From positions 1 through 16,686 of the forward strand of contig NZ_SVCB01000020.1 in NCBI RefSeq assembly GCF_015058545.1: a stretch of 16,686 nt of DNA. Direction: 5' to 3'. The position numbers were made by a program, and so were the translations under genes. Every line of letters starts with the position of its first letter. The first letter of the stretch is position 1. A model generated the notes under the pieces. The model did not search any database, had not been told where the DNA came from, and saw only the letters and a list, made by a program, of their open reading frames with translations. This DNA is from Veillonella sp. Lineage in GTDB: Bacteria; Bacillota; Negativicutes; Veillonellales; Veillonellaceae. Shown piece after piece: positions 7,265 to 15,078 of the stretch.

Positions 7265-9298
7265 ATGCCCACAATGAAAGAATTAAGAGCAGCCGTAGCC
7301 GGTGCCGCTACGGAAGAAGCAAAAGCACATGCTTTGCAACAATTATTGGCTCATGCCGGTTATTTGTACTATGTAAAAGATGCGCCGGAAATGGAAGACT
7401 ATGAGTATGATAAACTCTATCGGGAATTACTCGATTTAGAAACGGCTCATCCCGAGTTTGTTACTTCCTATTCGCCAACTCAGCGTGTGGGAGCCAAGAT
7501 TGAAGGGGATTTTCCGAAAGTCGTTCACGGACGACCTATGTTGAGTCTCGGCAATGTGTTCAGTGATGCTGAAGTGCGTACGTTTGCAGAGCGCACCGAA
7601 CGCGATCTCGGGCATCGACCTGAATATGTAATTGAGCTTAAAATCGACGGTTTGGCTTGTAATCTTCACTATGAAAACGGCGTTCTCGTAAGAGCTGTAA
7701 CGCGTGGTGACGGCCGTGTCGGTGAAGATGTAACAAATAATGTGCGTACCATCCAATCGGTACCGCTTTGGATTGAAAACGCTCCGCCTTATATTGAAAT
7801 TCGCGGCGAAGTATACATGCCTCATAAGGAATTCCAACGCATTAACGAAGAACGCGAAGCGGCGGGGCTCCCGACCTTTGTAAATCCCCGTAATGCCGCA
7901 GCCGGATCACTTCGTCAGTTAGATCCGGCCATTACAGCCAGTCGTAATCTCGACTTCTTCGCCTATGCTGTCGGTTCTTCGGAAGGCTCCGATATTCACT
8001 CTCAAAGTGAACTCTTGAAACGTTTGGCAGAGTATCATTTCCATGTAAATCCAAATTATAAAGTGTGCCAAACCATTGATGAAGTGATTGAGCGTATTGC
8101 TTATTGGGATACGGCTCGTCATGAATTGGCTTATGATACGGACGGTATGGTAATCAAAGTGAATGCTTTTGAAGATCAGGAACAATTGGGGACTACCGTT
8201 AAGGACCCTCGTTGGGCTACGGCTTTCAAATATCCACCGGAAGAAGTGGAAACTATCGTCAAAGACATTACCATCAACATCGGCCGTACCGGCGTTTTGA
8301 CACCGACTGCCGAATTGGAACCGGTATTCGTATCAGGCACTAATGTGGCGCGTGCCACCCTTCATAACGAAGATTTCATCAAAGATAAAGATATTCGCAT
8401 CGGCGACCATGTAATGATTCATAAAGCGGCGGAAATTATTCCGGAAGTTATTAAATCCTTGCCGGAAAAACGCACCGGTGCGGAACGTGAATTCAGCATG
8501 CCGACACATTGCCCGATTTGTGATTCACCAACCGTACGTCAACCCGGTGAAGTAGCCGTACGTTGCAGCAATCCCCATTGTCCGGCCGTGGAAAAAGAAA
8601 AGATTATTCACTTTGCCTCCCGTGATGCCATGAATATTGACGGCTTGGGACCGAGCATTATTGAAAGTCTCATTGCCTATAAGTTAATTGCTACCGTAGC
8701 CGATTTGTACAGCTTAACGGAAGAACAATTGGTTACGATGGAGCGCATGGGTAAAAAATCGGCACAAAACCTTTTAAAAGCCATTGCAGACTCCAAAACA
8801 CGCGGTCTTGGTCGTTTGCTCTTTGCGTTGGGTATTCGTCTTATCGGTGCCAAAGCGGGCCGTACTATTGCGGAGCATTTCCCCACTATGGAAGCCTTGC
8901 AGGCGGCTACGGTTGAAACATTAACGGCGGTCAGTGAAATCGGACCGACCATGGCTGACAGCTTGGTGGCTTATTTCAAAGAACCATACAATTTGGAACT
9001 CATTGCAGCCCTTCGCGAAGCGGGCGTTGTGATGGCGGAAGAACAGGTGGAACCGAGCGGCACCGAACTGGAAGGGGAAACTATTGTTTTGACAGGAACA
9101 CTTGAAAGCATGGGGCGTAAAGAAGCGGGCGAACTCTTGGCGGCTCACGGCGCTAAGATTACTGGCTCCGTAAGTAAGAAGACGACCATCGTTATCGCCG
9201 GCGCTGAAGCAGGCAGTAAGCTTACCAAAGCGGAATCTTTGGGCATTCGCGTTATGGACGAAGCGGAGTTTTTAGAATTAATCAAAGATTGGCAATAA
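7265..9298 (+). CDS. ligA: NAD-dependent DNA ligase LigA
   Basis: Essential cytosolic ligase that seals nicks with 5'-phosphate and 3'-hydroxyl ends, using NAD+ as adenylate donor, in Okazaki-fragment joining and repair. 677 aa, full length. Domain Ia contains the NAD-binding region DYEYDKLYREL. The adenylation domain carries KIDG with the AMP-accepting lysine at Lys126, then the family block around TRGDGRVGEDVTNN. The OB fold follows (NIGRTGVLTPTAELEPV), then a four-cysteine zinc finger (Cys416, 419, 434, 439), helix-hairpin-helix repeats (~450-590), and a BRCT domain from about residue 601 to the end. ATG 7265 has AGGAG at 7253-7257. There is no strong promoter in the 68 bases after pcrA, in line with the usual pcrA-ligA pairing in Firmicutes. 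No convincing terminator follows, so some transcription may run on into gatC. Confidence 0.98.
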   Translation: MPTMKELRAAVAGAATEEAKAHALQQLLAHAGYLYYVKDAPEMEDYEYDKLYRELLDLETAHPEFVTSYSPTQRVGAKIEGDFPKVVHGRPMLSLGNVFSDAEVRTFAERTERDLGHRPEYVIELKIDGLACNLHYENGVLVRAVTRGDGRVGEDVTNNVRTIQSVPLWIENAPPYIEIRGEVYMPHKEFQRINEEREAAGLPTFVNPRNAAAGSLRQLDPAITASRNLDFFAYAVGSSEGSDIHSQSELLKRLAEYHFHVNPNYKVCQTIDEVIERIAYWDTARHELAYDTDGMVIKVNAFEDQEQLGTTVKDPRWATAFKYPPEEVETIVKDITINIGRTGVLTPTAELEPVFVSGTNVARATLHNEDFIKDKDIRIGDHVMIHKAAEIIPEVIKSLPEKRTGAEREFSMPTHCPICDSPTVRQPGEVAVRCSNPHCPAVEKEKIIHFASRDAMNIDGLGPSIIESLIAYKLIATVADLYSLTEEQLVTMERMGKKSAQNLLKAIADSKTRGLGRLLFALGIRLIGAKAGRTIAEHFPTMEALQAATVETLTAVSEIGPTMADSLVAYFKEPYNLELIAALREAGVVMAEEQVEPSGTELEGETIVLTGTLESMGRKEAGELLAAHGAKITGSVSKKTTIVIAGAEAGSKLTKAESLGIRVMDEAEFLELIKDWQ

Positions 9299-9426
9299 AT
9301 AATAGTCTTTTTAGAAGTAAATATAGACTAATCACAAATGCGACCTTTTGAATAAAACACAGATTGACTATAACGAGTTTTAAAGCAGACAATATGTCAG
9401 CTTATTTTGTATTGTCATAGTCAATT

Positions 9427-9435
9427 TGATATAAT
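9427..9435 (+). promoter_or_regulatory. Candidate extended -10 promoter for the gat operon
   Basis: TGATATAAT has a perfect -10 (9430-9435) with an upstream TG. A poor -35 candidate, TTGTAT (9408-9413), lies 16 bases before it. It ends 25 bases upstream of the gatC start, giving a very short leader. The 162-base gap after ligA shows no other clear signal. Confidence 0.6.
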
Positions 9436-9460
9436 AATAAAATGGAAAGGATGTGTACGC

Positions 9461-9751
9461 ATGAAAATTGATCGGGAAGAAATAAAAAAAATTGCTTTAT
9501 TATCTCGTTTGGAAATTAGCGAAGAAAATATGGGCACTGTAGAAAAAGCCTTAAATGACGTATTATCGTATGTTGCTGAATTGGAAGAATTGGACCTTGA
9601 AGGAGTAGAGCCTATGGCCCATGCAGTTCCTTTACATAATGTATTCCGTAAGGACGAAGTGATTCCTTCGTTGCCACATGACTTGGCAATGCAGAATGCA
9701 CCTGAAGAAGAAGACGGTTACTTCAAAGTACCGCGCGTTATACAGGAATAG
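9461..9751 (+). CDS. gatC: Asp-tRNA(Asn)/Glu-tRNA(Gln) amidotransferase subunit C
   Basis: Small stabilising subunit of the GatCAB complex, wrapping around the GatA-GatB interface. 96 aa, typical for GatC. Recognisable family features are the N-terminal IDREEIKKIALLSRLEISEE, the helix ALNDVLSYVAELEELDLEGVEPMAHAVP and the conserved LHNVFRKDEV. ATG 9461 is chosen because GAAAGG lies at 9445-9450 and the product then starts as GatC proteins do; an upstream in-frame extension to 9407 would overlap the promoter. It is first in a tight operon: gatA starts 12 bases after its stop. Confidence 0.95.
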   Translation: MKIDREEIKKIALLSRLEISEENMGTVEKALNDVLSYVAELEELDLEGVEPMAHAVPLHNVFRKDEVIPSLPHDLAMQNAPEEEDGYFKVPRVIQE

Positions 9752-9762
9752 GAGGAAGCACT

Positions 9763-11220
9763 GTGACCATTCATGAATTACATCAGAAATTAGTGGCCAA
9801 AGAATTATCGGCCGTTGAATTAACGAATGCCGTAATTGCCCATAAAGCAAAAACAGAACCGACAGTACATGCGTATTTAGCGGATTCTCACGAACAAGCT
9901 TTAGCGGTAGCAGCTAAAGTTGATGAAAAAATTGCAGCCGGTGAAGCGATTTCGCCGTTAGCCGGTATTCCCGGTGCTGTAAAAGATAATATTTGTATTA
10001 AAGACCAACAGGCAACTTGTGCGTCTCGTATGTTGGAAAACTTCGTGCCTCCATACAATGCGTCGGTTGTAGAAAAATTAACCGGCGAAGACTATGTAAG
10101 CCTCGGTAAACTTAACATGGACGAATTTGCCATGGGCAGTTCTTCCGAAAGCTCCGCATTTGCTAAAACAACGAACCCTTGGAACGCTGATTATGTACCG
10201 GGCGGTTCTTCCGGCGGGGCGGCTGCTTCCGTAGCGGCCGGCAGTGCTGTGTGGGCGTTGGGTTCCGATACAGGCGGATCCGTGCGTCAGCCGGCGTCTT
10301 ATTGCGGCGTAGTCGGTTTGAAACCAACCTATGGTAATGTATCCCGTTACGGGCTCATTGCGTACGCTTCATCTCTTGACCAAATCGGACCTGTGACCCG
10401 CGACGTAACTGATGCGGCCATCGTGCTCAACGCTATCAGCGGTCACGACCATCGCGATTCCACGTCTATTCCGGGCGAACGTCCCGATTACACCAAAGCA
10501 TTGGTGAATGACGTAAAAGGTCTTAAAATCGGTATGCCGAAAGAATATTTTGGCGAAGGACTTAACAGTGAAGTACGCGAAGCGCTTGAAAAAGCCGCTA
10601 AAGTTTATGAAGGTTTAGGTGCTGAAATCGTTGAAGTAAGCTTGCCTACGTCTAAATATGCTTTATCCGCTTACTATATCATCGCCTTGGCGGAAGCCAG
10701 CTCCAACTTGGCTCGTTATGACGGCGTAAGCTACGGTTTGCGTGTACCGGCGGATAACTTGGTTGAAATGTCCACGAAGACTCGTTCCCAAGGCTTTGGC
10801 GCCGAAGTACAGCGTCGTATCTTGCTCGGTACTTATGTACTCAGCTCCGGCTATTATGATGCTTACTATTTGAAAGCTTTGAAAGCGCGTCGTTTGATTA
10901 AAAACGAATTTGATGCGGCTTTTGAAAACGTAGATGTATTGTTGACTCCAACAGCGCCAAATACAGCTTTCAAATTCGGTGAAAAGATTAATGATCCATT
11001 GTCCATGTACTTGGAAGATATTTGTACCACCCCTGTTAACTTAGCCGGTATTCCGGGTATTTCCATTCCTGCAGGCTTTGCTTCTAACGGTATGCCAATC
11101 GGTATGCAGTTATTGGCACCGGCTATGGGTGAAGAAGTTTTATTCCGCACGGCTTACACATTTGAACAGGCTTGTCCGGAATGTAATAAAGTCGCATCCA
11201 TTGGGGAGGTTACACTATGA
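9763..11220 (+). CDS. gatA: Asp-tRNA(Asn)/Glu-tRNA(Gln) amidotransferase subunit A (amidase)
   Basis: Glutaminase subunit of GatCAB: it releases ammonia from glutamine, which is channelled to GatB to convert Glu-tRNA(Gln) to Gln-tRNA(Gln), and/or Asp-tRNA(Asn) to Asn-tRNA(Asn). 485 aa, full length. The amidase-signature Ser-cisSer-Lys triad is intact: Lys74 (AVKDNI), Ser149 (GGSSGG) and Ser173 (DTGGSVRQPAS), with the same spacing as in characterised GatA. The start is GTG at 9763, supported by TAGGAGGA around 9750-9756; the Shine-Dalgarno site overlaps the gatC stop codon. Its TGA overlaps the gatB ATG as ATGA, which suggests translational coupling. Confidence 0.98.
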   Translation: MTIHELHQKLVAKELSAVELTNAVIAHKAKTEPTVHAYLADSHEQALAVAAKVDEKIAAGEAISPLAGIPGAVKDNICIKDQQATCASRMLENFVPPYNASVVEKLTGEDYVSLGKLNMDEFAMGSSSESSAFAKTTNPWNADYVPGGSSGGAAASVAAGSAVWALGSDTGGSVRQPASYCGVVGLKPTYGNVSRYGLIAYASSLDQIGPVTRDVTDAAIVLNAISGHDHRDSTSIPGERPDYTKALVNDVKGLKIGMPKEYFGEGLNSEVREALEKAAKVYEGLGAEIVEVSLPTSKYALSAYYIIALAEASSNLARYDGVSYGLRVPADNLVEMSTKTRSQGFGAEVQRRILLGTYVLSSGYYDAYYLKALKARRLIKNEFDAAFENVDVLLTPTAPNTAFKFGEKINDPLSMYLEDICTTPVNLAGIPGISIPAGFASNGMPIGMQLLAPAMGEEVLFRTAYTFEQACPECNKVASIGEVTL

Positions 11221-12659
11221 AATATGAAACAGTCGTAGGGCTCGAAGTCCATACGGAGTTAAAGACTAAATCTAAGATTTTCTGTGGTTGTACCACCGAA
11301 TTCGGGGGCGACCAAAATACACATGTTTGCCCTGTATGTTTAGGTTTACCGGGCGTTATGCCGGTACTTAACCAAAAAGTGGTTGAATATGCTATTCGCG
11401 TCGGCTTAGCTTTGAACTGTGAAATTTTACAATTCAATAAATTCGACCGTAAAAACTACTACTATCCGGATTTGCCAAAAAACTGGCAGACATCCCAATA
11501 TGATTTGCCAATCTGTTTGAACGGTCATATCGATATCGAAGTGGGCGGCAAAACTCGTCGTATCCGCATTACCCGTATTCACATGGAAGAAGATGCCGGT
11601 AAATTGGTTCACAGTGGCAATACTATCAGCACATCCGATTCATCCAACGTTGACTACAACCGTACCGGTGTACCTTTGTTGGAAATCGTATCGGAACCTG
11701 ATCTTCGCTCCGGTGAAGAAGCCCGTGCTTATGTGGAAAAAATCCGTTCCATCATCAAATACTTAGACGTTTCCGATGTTCGTATGGAAGAAGGCAGCCT
11801 TCGTTGTGATGCCAACATTTCCGTTCGTTTGATGGGTGAAGAAAAACTAGGTACTAAAACTGAAATTAAAAACATAAACTCCTTGACTGCGTTGCAGAAA
11901 GGTGTTGAATACGAAGCTATCCGTCAGGTTGAAACCTTGGAAGACGGCGGCACTATCGTTCAGGAAACCCGCACCTGGGATGACAGCAAAGGCATGACTT
12001 TGTCCATGCGTAAAAAAGAAGCGGAAAACGACTACCGTTATTTCCCTGAACCTGACTTGGTACCAATCGTTATTACGGATGAACAGATTGAAGCGGCTCG
12101 CCAGTCCTTACCGGAATTACCGGATGCAAAAATGGCTCGTTTCCAAGCTGAATACGGTTTATCTGAAGAAGACAGCTCCATTTTGACAACTATGCGTGAA
12201 ACCGCCGATTACCTTGATGAAGCCGTTAAAGCCGGTGCCGATGCTAAAACAGCAGCTAACTGGATGCTCGGTGATTTGTCCAAAATGGTTAACGAAGCCA
12301 ATATTACTTTTGCCGATGCGAAAGTTAAACCGGCTCAATTGGCCGCTATGATTGAACTCATCAACAAAGGCACTATTTCCGGTAAAATTGCGAAAAAAGT
12401 TATCGTTTCCATGTGGGAAACCGGTAAAGATCCGCAAACTATAGTTGAAGAACAAGGTCTTGTTCAGATTACCGATACCGGTGCAATTGAAGAAATCGTA
12501 AAACAGGTTATCGCCGATAATCCTAAGTCTGTTGAAGACTTCAAGAGCGGTAAAGGCAAAGCCATCGGGTTCTTGGTTGGCCAAGTTATGAAACTCAGCA
12601 AGGGCCGTGCAAATCCGGGCGTTGTTAACGAATTATTGCAGAAACATTTGAACGCATAA
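11217..12659 (+). CDS. gatB: Asp-tRNA(Asn)/Glu-tRNA(Gln) amidotransferase subunit B
   Basis: Kinase/transamidase subunit of GatCAB: it activates the side-chain carboxylate of the mischarged aminoacyl-tRNA with ATP and amidates it with ammonia from GatA. 480 aa, normal length. The N-terminal catalytic cradle has VGLEVHTEL (Glu10, His12) and HMEEDAGK (Glu124, Glu125), metal-binding positions in characterised GatB. A four-cysteine zinc site is present (Cys23, Cys25, Cys38, Cys41). The last ~150 residues are the helical YqeY-like tRNA-binding tail, ending GKAIGFLVGQVMKLSKGRANPGVVNELL. ATG 11217 overlaps the gatA stop by four bases with GGGGAGG just upstream. The next gene follows after 61 bases. 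Confidence 0.98.
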   Translation: MKYETVVGLEVHTELKTKSKIFCGCTTEFGGDQNTHVCPVCLGLPGVMPVLNQKVVEYAIRVGLALNCEILQFNKFDRKNYYYPDLPKNWQTSQYDLPICLNGHIDIEVGGKTRRIRITRIHMEEDAGKLVHSGNTISTSDSSNVDYNRTGVPLLEIVSEPDLRSGEEARAYVEKIRSIIKYLDVSDVRMEEGSLRCDANISVRLMGEEKLGTKTEIKNINSLTALQKGVEYEAIRQVETLEDGGTIVQETRTWDDSKGMTLSMRKKEAENDYRYFPEPDLVPIVITDEQIEAARQSLPELPDAKMARFQAEYGLSEEDSSILTTMRETADYLDEAVKAGADAKTAANWMLGDLSKMVNEANITFADAKVKPAQLAAMIELINKGTISGKIAKKVIVSMWETGKDPQTIVEEQGLVQITDTGAIEEIVKQVIADNPKSVEDFKSGKGKAIGFLVGQVMKLSKGRANPGVVNELLQKHLNA

Positions 12660-12720
12660 TTTAAACTTTTAAGCGTAAGAAATAGTGCCGACTTTTAGAT
12701 TTAAAATACAGGAGATTGCT

Positions 12721-13092
12721 ATGGAAGATAAACAATCTTATGATTCTAAACAAACTAGTGTGTTATCGGAAGAAGAACGCCGTGCGTTTGATGGCGTGAC
12801 CATAGATGAAAGCGGGCGTGAGCAGTCTGAAGAAGATATTCGTCGTGAAAACCATGCCAAGACACATGAAATGTCTGACGGTAGCGGATTTAATGACTAT
12901 TTTCAGCAGACAATTCCGGGCGTAAAAGTGTTTACCATTAGCTCCTTCGGCTGGAAGGGTAAATTAATCATGGCCGCTTTGGCAGTCGTTCTTTTTAGTG
13001 TGTTAACTTTCTTTGGTGGTTTATTTTTAATTGGATTTATTGTGTTGGGACTAGGCGTCGGTATATGGGCGCTCTTGCGCAAGCTTTTTTAA
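12721..13092 (+). CDS. Small acidic protein with C-terminal membrane anchor, function unknown
   Basis: I do not recognise a family. 123 aa. Residues 1-60 are hydrophilic, acidic and probably disordered (rich in Glu, Asp, Ser, Lys). Residues ~82-118 are strongly hydrophobic and Gly-rich, forming one long or two short membrane helices, closed by the basic tail LLRKLF. The likely layout is a cytoplasmic N-terminal tail on a membrane hairpin or anchor; there is no signal peptide at the N-terminus. ATG 12721 is preferred because AGGAG sits at 12710-12714; an in-frame GTG at 12685 lacks such a site. It lies 61 bases after gatB with no terminator between, so it is probably transcribed with gatCAB. 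A strong hairpin starts seven bases after the stop. Co-transcription alone does not imply a role in tRNA amidation. Confidence 0.72.
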   Translation: MEDKQSYDSKQTSVLSEEERRAFDGVTIDESGREQSEEDIRRENHAKTHEMSDGSGFNDYFQQTIPGVKVFTISSFGWKGKLIMAALAVVLFSVLTFFGGLFLIGFIVLGLGVGIWALLRKLF

Positions 13093-13098
13093 GAAAAT

Positions 13099-13175
13099 AA
13101 AGACTTCCTTATCGCGAATCGCTATCTGGCATGCAAGCATGAAGGCTGGCTTATCGCGATAAGGAAGTCTTTTCG
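13099..13175 (+). terminator. Long-arm hairpin, probable terminator of the gat operon
   Basis: A perfect 19-bp inverted repeat (13099-13117 with 13154-13172) surrounds a 36-base loop and ends in TCTTTTC. The 3' side contains a 14-base perfect palindrome, CTTATCGCGATAAG (13150-13163). The position, seven bases after the stop of the last operon gene, fits a terminator. The long loop, and the reuse of its 3' half in the repeat downstream, are unusual. Confidence 0.7.
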
Positions 13176-13340
13176 CGTATATAAAAGCAATTGCCAAGAG
13201 GCGCCTCATATACTAGGGGGTTGGGGGCGTGCATGCACGAAAGGCTAGCTTGATGGAGAAGTCTTTTCACGTTTAAAAGCAATTATCAAGCGGCGCGGTC
13301 CCGATTTGCAAGCGGCGCCCATATACTAGGGGGAGTGGAT
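13129..13340 (+). repeat. Degenerate tandem duplication of about 100 bases
   Basis: Blocks recur in the same order in two copies: GCATGC (13129 and 13231), a GAAGGCTGGCTT/GAAAGGCTAGCTT block, GTCTTTTC (13167 and 13261), AAAAGCAATT (13183 and 13275), a CAAGNGGCGC block, and CATATACTAGGGGG (13207 and 13320). Copy 2 carries an extra internal doubling of CAAGCGGCGC. The spacing shift (92-113 bases) shows small insertions and deletions. Copy 1 begins inside the loop of the terminator hairpin. Together with that hairpin this accounts for the whole 273-base gap before the HAD gene, in which I see no gene. Confidence 0.65.
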
Positions 13341-13365
13341 GGGGCACGGTATGAAAGGAGTTTAT

Positions 13366-14205
13366 ATGCAAATGAATGAAAGGCCGATTGTGGCTTTGAT
13401 GTATGATTTTGATAAAACGCTGTGCACTAAGGATATGCAGGAGTATGGTTTTATTCCGGAGCTTGGAATGACGACGGCGGATTTTTGGCGTGAAGCTAAT
13501 GGTTTAACCGATAAAGACGGTATGGACGGTATTTTGGCGTATATGTTCATGATGGTTAAGATGAGTAGGCTCCATGAAGTGCCAATCACGCGGCAAACGT
13601 TAAATAAATTAGGGGAAGGCATTGAATATTTCCCCGGCGTAATTTCTTGGTTCGATCGCATCAGTGCTTACGGTGAGTCAAACGGCGTACAAATAGAGCA
13701 TTATATTGTATCGTCCGGCGTGAAAGAAATTATCGACGGTAGTGAGATTGCGAAGTTTTTTAAAAAAATATATGCCTGCGAATTTAAATATGACTATAAC
13801 GGCCTTATCGAATGGCCTAAAATTGCCGTAAATTACACGGCGAAAACGCAATTTTTATTCCGCATCAATAAAGGCGTATTGGATATTACTACGAGTAGTG
13901 ATAAAGAGCTGAATCAGTATACGCCGGAAGTGGAACGACGAGTACCATTCAGTAACATGATCTATATTGGTGACGGACTCACCGACGTGCCTTGTATGAA
14001 ACTCGTTAAGGTCAACGGCGGGCAAGCCATTGCCGTATATAATCCGGAACAGGAGAAGGGTCTTGAATCTGCCAAAAATCTGATTAAAGATAATCGCGTT
14101 AATTTTATCGTGCCGGCTAATTACGAAGAAGATAGTCGGTTGGAAAATATAGTAAAGACTATTATTGATAAAGTAAAAGCGGTTGAAACATTGCAGAGAA
14201 TGTAA
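13366..14205 (+). CDS. HAD-superfamily phosphatase, substrate unknown
   Basis: Probable cytosolic phosphohydrolase. 279 aa. The four HAD motifs are present: motif I DFDKTLC with nucleophile Asp14 and acid/base Asp16, motif II VSSG (Ser116 or Ser117), motif III lysine near Lys160 (YTAKTQ), and motif IV GDGLTDVPC (202-210). The helical cap between motifs I and II (roughly 20-105) resembles the C1 cap of phosphoserine-phosphatase-like members, but overall similarity to SerB is not evident and I assign no substrate. ATG 13366 is chosen for its ribosome-binding site AAAGGAG (13354-13360); ATG 13372 is a close alternative and ATG 13339 lacks a good site. No clear promoter was found; the repeat region directly precedes it. 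It is separated from the gat operon by the long hairpin and from the lipoprotein gene by 197 bases. Confidence 0.85.
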   Translation: MQMNERPIVALMYDFDKTLCTKDMQEYGFIPELGMTTADFWREANGLTDKDGMDGILAYMFMMVKMSRLHEVPITRQTLNKLGEGIEYFPGVISWFDRISAYGESNGVQIEHYIVSSGVKEIIDGSEIAKFFKKIYACEFKYDYNGLIEWPKIAVNYTAKTQFLFRINKGVLDITTSSDKELNQYTPEVERRVPFSNMIYIGDGLTDVPCMKLVKVNGGQAIAVYNPEQEKGLESAKNLIKDNRVNFIVPANYEEDSRLENIVKTIIDKVKAVETLQRM

Positions 14206-14298
14206 TATTGTAGACGAGATTCTGTATTATCGTGAAGATGAAGACGAGGAAGAAGAATGGTAGGTTGAGTCTACTGCATTGATATATCGATAAAAATC

Positions 14299-14325
14299 AT
14301 AACAAGCATATCTTTTTGTTATACA
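14299..14325 (+). terminator. Weak A/T-rich hairpin after the HAD gene
   Basis: ATAACAA (14299-14305) pairs with TTGTTAT (14316-14322) around a 10-base loop. The stem is short, has little G/C and lacks a following T-tract. It is the only terminator candidate between the HAD gene and the first lipoprotein gene, so it is listed with low confidence. Confidence 0.25.
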
Positions 14326-14402
14326 TGTGTAGTAAAAAATTGAAAAGTATTGTAATATTAAAATAGTAAGTAGTGTCGTGTTTATATTTAGGGAGGGGTA
14401 TT

Positions 14403-14978
14403 ATGAAACGAATATGGGGTATTGTTTTGATGTTTATTACCGTCTTGGCTGTTCTGGGATGCGGTACTGACAGTATTACCGGCGGTTCCGGGAAAAGTAT
14501 TTTTACAGAACCGGGGTTGGCGGCTAAGGCTATTTCCGAATTAAAAGAAACACCTGCATTAAAGGGGAAAGATATTCAGGTATTTCAAAATGTACTGGTT
14601 AGCGATCTTAAGGGTGTAGGAAGCCGCATCGATATTAATATCCTTGTTCCTGACACTAATGATAAAGTTGATAACTATGTGTATCAGAATGGTAAATGGG
14701 CTGCTCCACAACCTGTTCAGATTTCGGGTGACGGTGACATGAAAGACAATGTTATGCCATTAGATGCTATCGATTACAGCAAGATTCCCGATATGTATAA
14801 AATAGCCCAAGATAAGGCTAAAGAGATTGAAGGCGGTAAAGTAGATGAACAGCTGATTTACATTTTTAATATTAATGAACGTAAATATGTTGCTCATCTT
14901 AGAATTGAAGGAGCCAGAGAAAAGTTCGAAGCCATTTTTGACTCTAAAGGCAATCTCATTGAAATGAAAAAAGAATAG
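14403..14978 (+). CDS. Lipoprotein, first of a tandem paralogous pair, function unknown
   Basis: 191 aa with a lipoprotein signal: basic MKR, a hydrophobic stretch, then lipobox VLGC with the lipid-bearing Cys20. A short Gly/Ser/Thr linker follows, then a ~150-residue soluble domain outside the inner membrane. The alternation of short hydrophobic strands (DIQVFQNVLVSD, RIDINILVPDTNDKVDNYVYQNGKW, EQLIYIFNINERKYVAHLRIEG, FEAIFDSKGNLIEM) suggests a mainly beta fold, with a helical segment around DYSKIPDMYKIAQDKAKEIE. I do not recognise a named family. ATG 14403 is set by GGGAGGGG at 14391-14398 and by the lipobox spacing; an upstream in-frame start at 14373 would put extra residues before the signal. 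The next gene encodes a paralogue of the same length, about 55% identical by hand count. Confidence 0.82.
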   Translation: MKRIWGIVLMFITVLAVLGCGTDSITGGSGKSIFTEPGLAAKAISELKETPALKGKDIQVFQNVLVSDLKGVGSRIDINILVPDTNDKVDNYVYQNGKWAAPQPVQISGDGDMKDNVMPLDAIDYSKIPDMYKIAQDKAKEIEGGKVDEQLIYIFNINERKYVAHLRIEGAREKFEAIFDSKGNLIEMKKE

Positions 14979-15078
14979 TAATTATTAGTCGCTAGTTTTA
15001 TACAAGTAATAAGTGAATAAGCTGGTATTTAATAATTTTGAGACGCTACTGCTATTGTAAACAGTAAGATTTAACGTT

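Noticed and set aside
9303..9330. Terminator after ligA (TAGTCT with AGACTA)
   Set aside because: Only six A/T-rich pairs around a 16-base loop and no T-tract after the 3' arm.
12159..12584. 141-aa open frame on the minus strand inside gatB
   Set aside because: It lies wholly inside a clear GatB coding region, is antisense to it and shows no family motif; it is a shadow of gatB codon use.
13191..13327. TTGCCA/TATACT and TTGCAA/TATACT pairs as promoters in the repeat copies
   Set aside because: Spacers are 12 and 10 bases, too short for a sigma-70 promoter.
13339..13365. Upstream in-frame ATG codons (13339, 13351) as start of the HAD gene
   Set aside because: The ATG at 13366 has AAAGGAG at ideal distance, and the extra residues precede the first HAD strand with no resemblance to the family.
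14340..14378. TTGAAA at 14340-14345 as -35 of the first lipoprotein gene
   Set aside because: No acceptable -10 hexamer lies 16-18 bases downstream.
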